A DNA stretch of 5,060 nt from Deltaproteobacteria bacterium (lineage in GTDB: Bacteria > Desulfobacterota > WTBG01), in the NCBI GenBank assembly GCA_013139225.1, contig WTBG01000130.1:1-5060 (forward strand). Reading direction: 5' to 3'. This document shows, in pieces, positions 4,303 to 5,060 of this stretch (the first letter of the stretch is position 1; each line of letters begins with the position of its first letter). The position numbers were made by a program, and so were the translations under genes. The notes below the pieces were generated by a model. It was given only the letters and a program-made list of their open reading frames with translations. It was not told the origin of the DNA and ran no database searches.

Positions 4303-5060
4303 ATGGACAACAAAGAAAAAGAAATACTCAGCAAACATGAACAGCGCTCAAAAGACGGTTTCAATGCTTTAGAGAAATATGTCATTGAACAGAAAGCGTG
4401 CAACTATTGCGGATCATGTGTCAGTGTCTGCCCCAAGGACTGCCTTGTGATGGGCGAGGAAAGTCCTGAGCTGTCAGGTGAATGCAACTCCTGCGGGCTG
4501 TGCTATCTGGCATGCCCCAGGACTTTTCTTCCCATGACGTCAATGCAGCAGTGGTCGTTCGGCACCGATGAGATTCCGCCCCTTGGCACCTATCTGGAAG
4601 CCGTCCTTGCCAGCTCCAACAGTGAAAAGATAATGGAGCACTCCCCTGATGGCGGGATTACAACAACAATATTCACCTATCTTCTGGAAAACAAGCTTGT
4701 TGATGCAGTGATTACCTCGGGAAAGCAGCACGATTGCATCTGGTGTAATCATCCCAAGCCCCTGGTGGTAACAGACCCGGCTGTTCTCATCCAGTGCATT
4801 GATCGTAAATATGACCCCAACCCCCTGTTGACGCTTCTGCGTCAGACAACCGGATTTGGGAAGGTTGCCTTTGCAGGGCTAGCGTGTCATGTGCTGGGCC
4901 TTAAGAAGCTCCAGTATGCTGCTCGGGCATACCGGAAAGCCTTGCCGGCCTTTGCAAAAAGGGCTGACAAACTCACCCGGAATATTGACTTTGTTGTGGG
5001 TATCGGATGCATGTGCCGCATGGGAAAGGGTGCATGGGACGTGATGCTCAAAGAAGTCGG
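4303..5060 (+). CDS. FrhB/FpoF-family iron-sulfur flavoprotein (coenzyme F420 hydrogenase/dehydrogenase beta-subunit-like), 3' truncated
   Basis: The first 252 codons are present and the gene runs off the window. Residues 33-43 (CxxCxxCxxxCP) and 61-71 (CxxCxxCxxxCP) form a two-[4Fe-4S] ferredoxin domain. The FrhB N-terminal domain follows: SPDGGITTTI at 114-123 matches the family's S-GG-x-T motif. A KP-xxVT-D stretch runs into RKYDPNPLL (168-176), and GLACHVLGL (192-200) corresponds to the family's GTPCQ-xxGL motif. The FrhB C-terminal domain begins around DFVVGIGC (229-236), where many members have GLFC. There is no signal peptide, so the protein should be cytoplasmic. Family members bind FAD and pass electrons between F420, ferredoxin or other partners and Fe-S clusters. 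Which donor applies here is not visible, and bacterial members often do not use F420. Extra cysteines at 145, 148 and 238 could bind a further cluster. It starts 12 bp after paralog 2. Confidence 0.88.
   Translation, partial: MDNKEKEILSKHEQRSKDGFNALEKYVIEQKACNYCGSCVSVCPKDCLVMGEESPELSGECNSCGLCYLACPRTFLPMTSMQQWSFGTDEIPPLGTYLEAVLASSNSEKIMEHSPDGGITTTIFTYLLENKLVDAVITSGKQHDCIWCNHPKPLVVTDPAVLIQCIDRKYDPNPLLTLLRQTTGFGKVAFAGLACHVLGLKKLQYAARAYRKALPAFAKRADKLTRNIDFVVGIGCMCRMGKGAWDVMLKEV

Overview
The window looks like a piece of an anaerobic bacterial chromosome or metagenome contig. Three things suggest this: strong Shine-Dalgarno sites, two lipoprotein-type signal peptides, and a ferredoxin-fused FrhB/FpoF-type flavoprotein of the kind common in strict anaerobes such as Desulfobacterota, Chloroflexota and syntrophs. 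Methanogenic archaea also carry FrhB proteins, but the lipoprotein signals and SD sites favour a bacterium. The taxon cannot be fixed from the sequence. All recognisable genes are on the + strand.

Layout. Bases 1-246 are the 3' end of an unidentified gene, followed by a weak terminator-like hairpin. Bases 247-601 are an AT-rich gap of about 355 bp. It ends in a strong intrinsic-terminator structure (543-585) directly in front of the ribosome binding site of the next gene. Bases 602-2377 and 2509-4290 encode two tandem paralogous secreted, probably lipid-anchored proteins of 591 and 593 residues. Each contains seven LY-containing repeats, best explained as a seven-bladed beta-propeller closed by an N-terminal strand. 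Each also has a roughly 78-residue domain inserted between repeats 2 and 3. The 131-bp spacer between them holds an 8-bp hairpin and possibly a short gene remnant. Bases 4303-5060 are the first 252 codons of the FrhB-family iron-sulfur flavoprotein, starting 12 bp after the second propeller gene and probably co-transcribed with it.

The most striking signal is a 61-bp block that is identical at DNA level in both paralogs. It starts exactly at the codon of the presumed lipidated cysteine. The signal peptide codons before it differ, and the bodies after it have clearly diverged. The second paralog is also mosaic in base composition, with an AT-rich 5' end and a GC-rich body. Together these suggest recent gene conversion or recombination at the 5' end of a family with a constant membrane-proximal segment and a variable ectodomain.

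Functionally, the two propellers are likely surface or periplasmic lipoproteins of unknown ligand. The third gene is likely a cytoplasmic electron-transfer enzyme. Nothing in the sequence shows how the two activities would be linked. No tRNA, rRNA, CRISPR array, insertion sequence or attachment site was seen.
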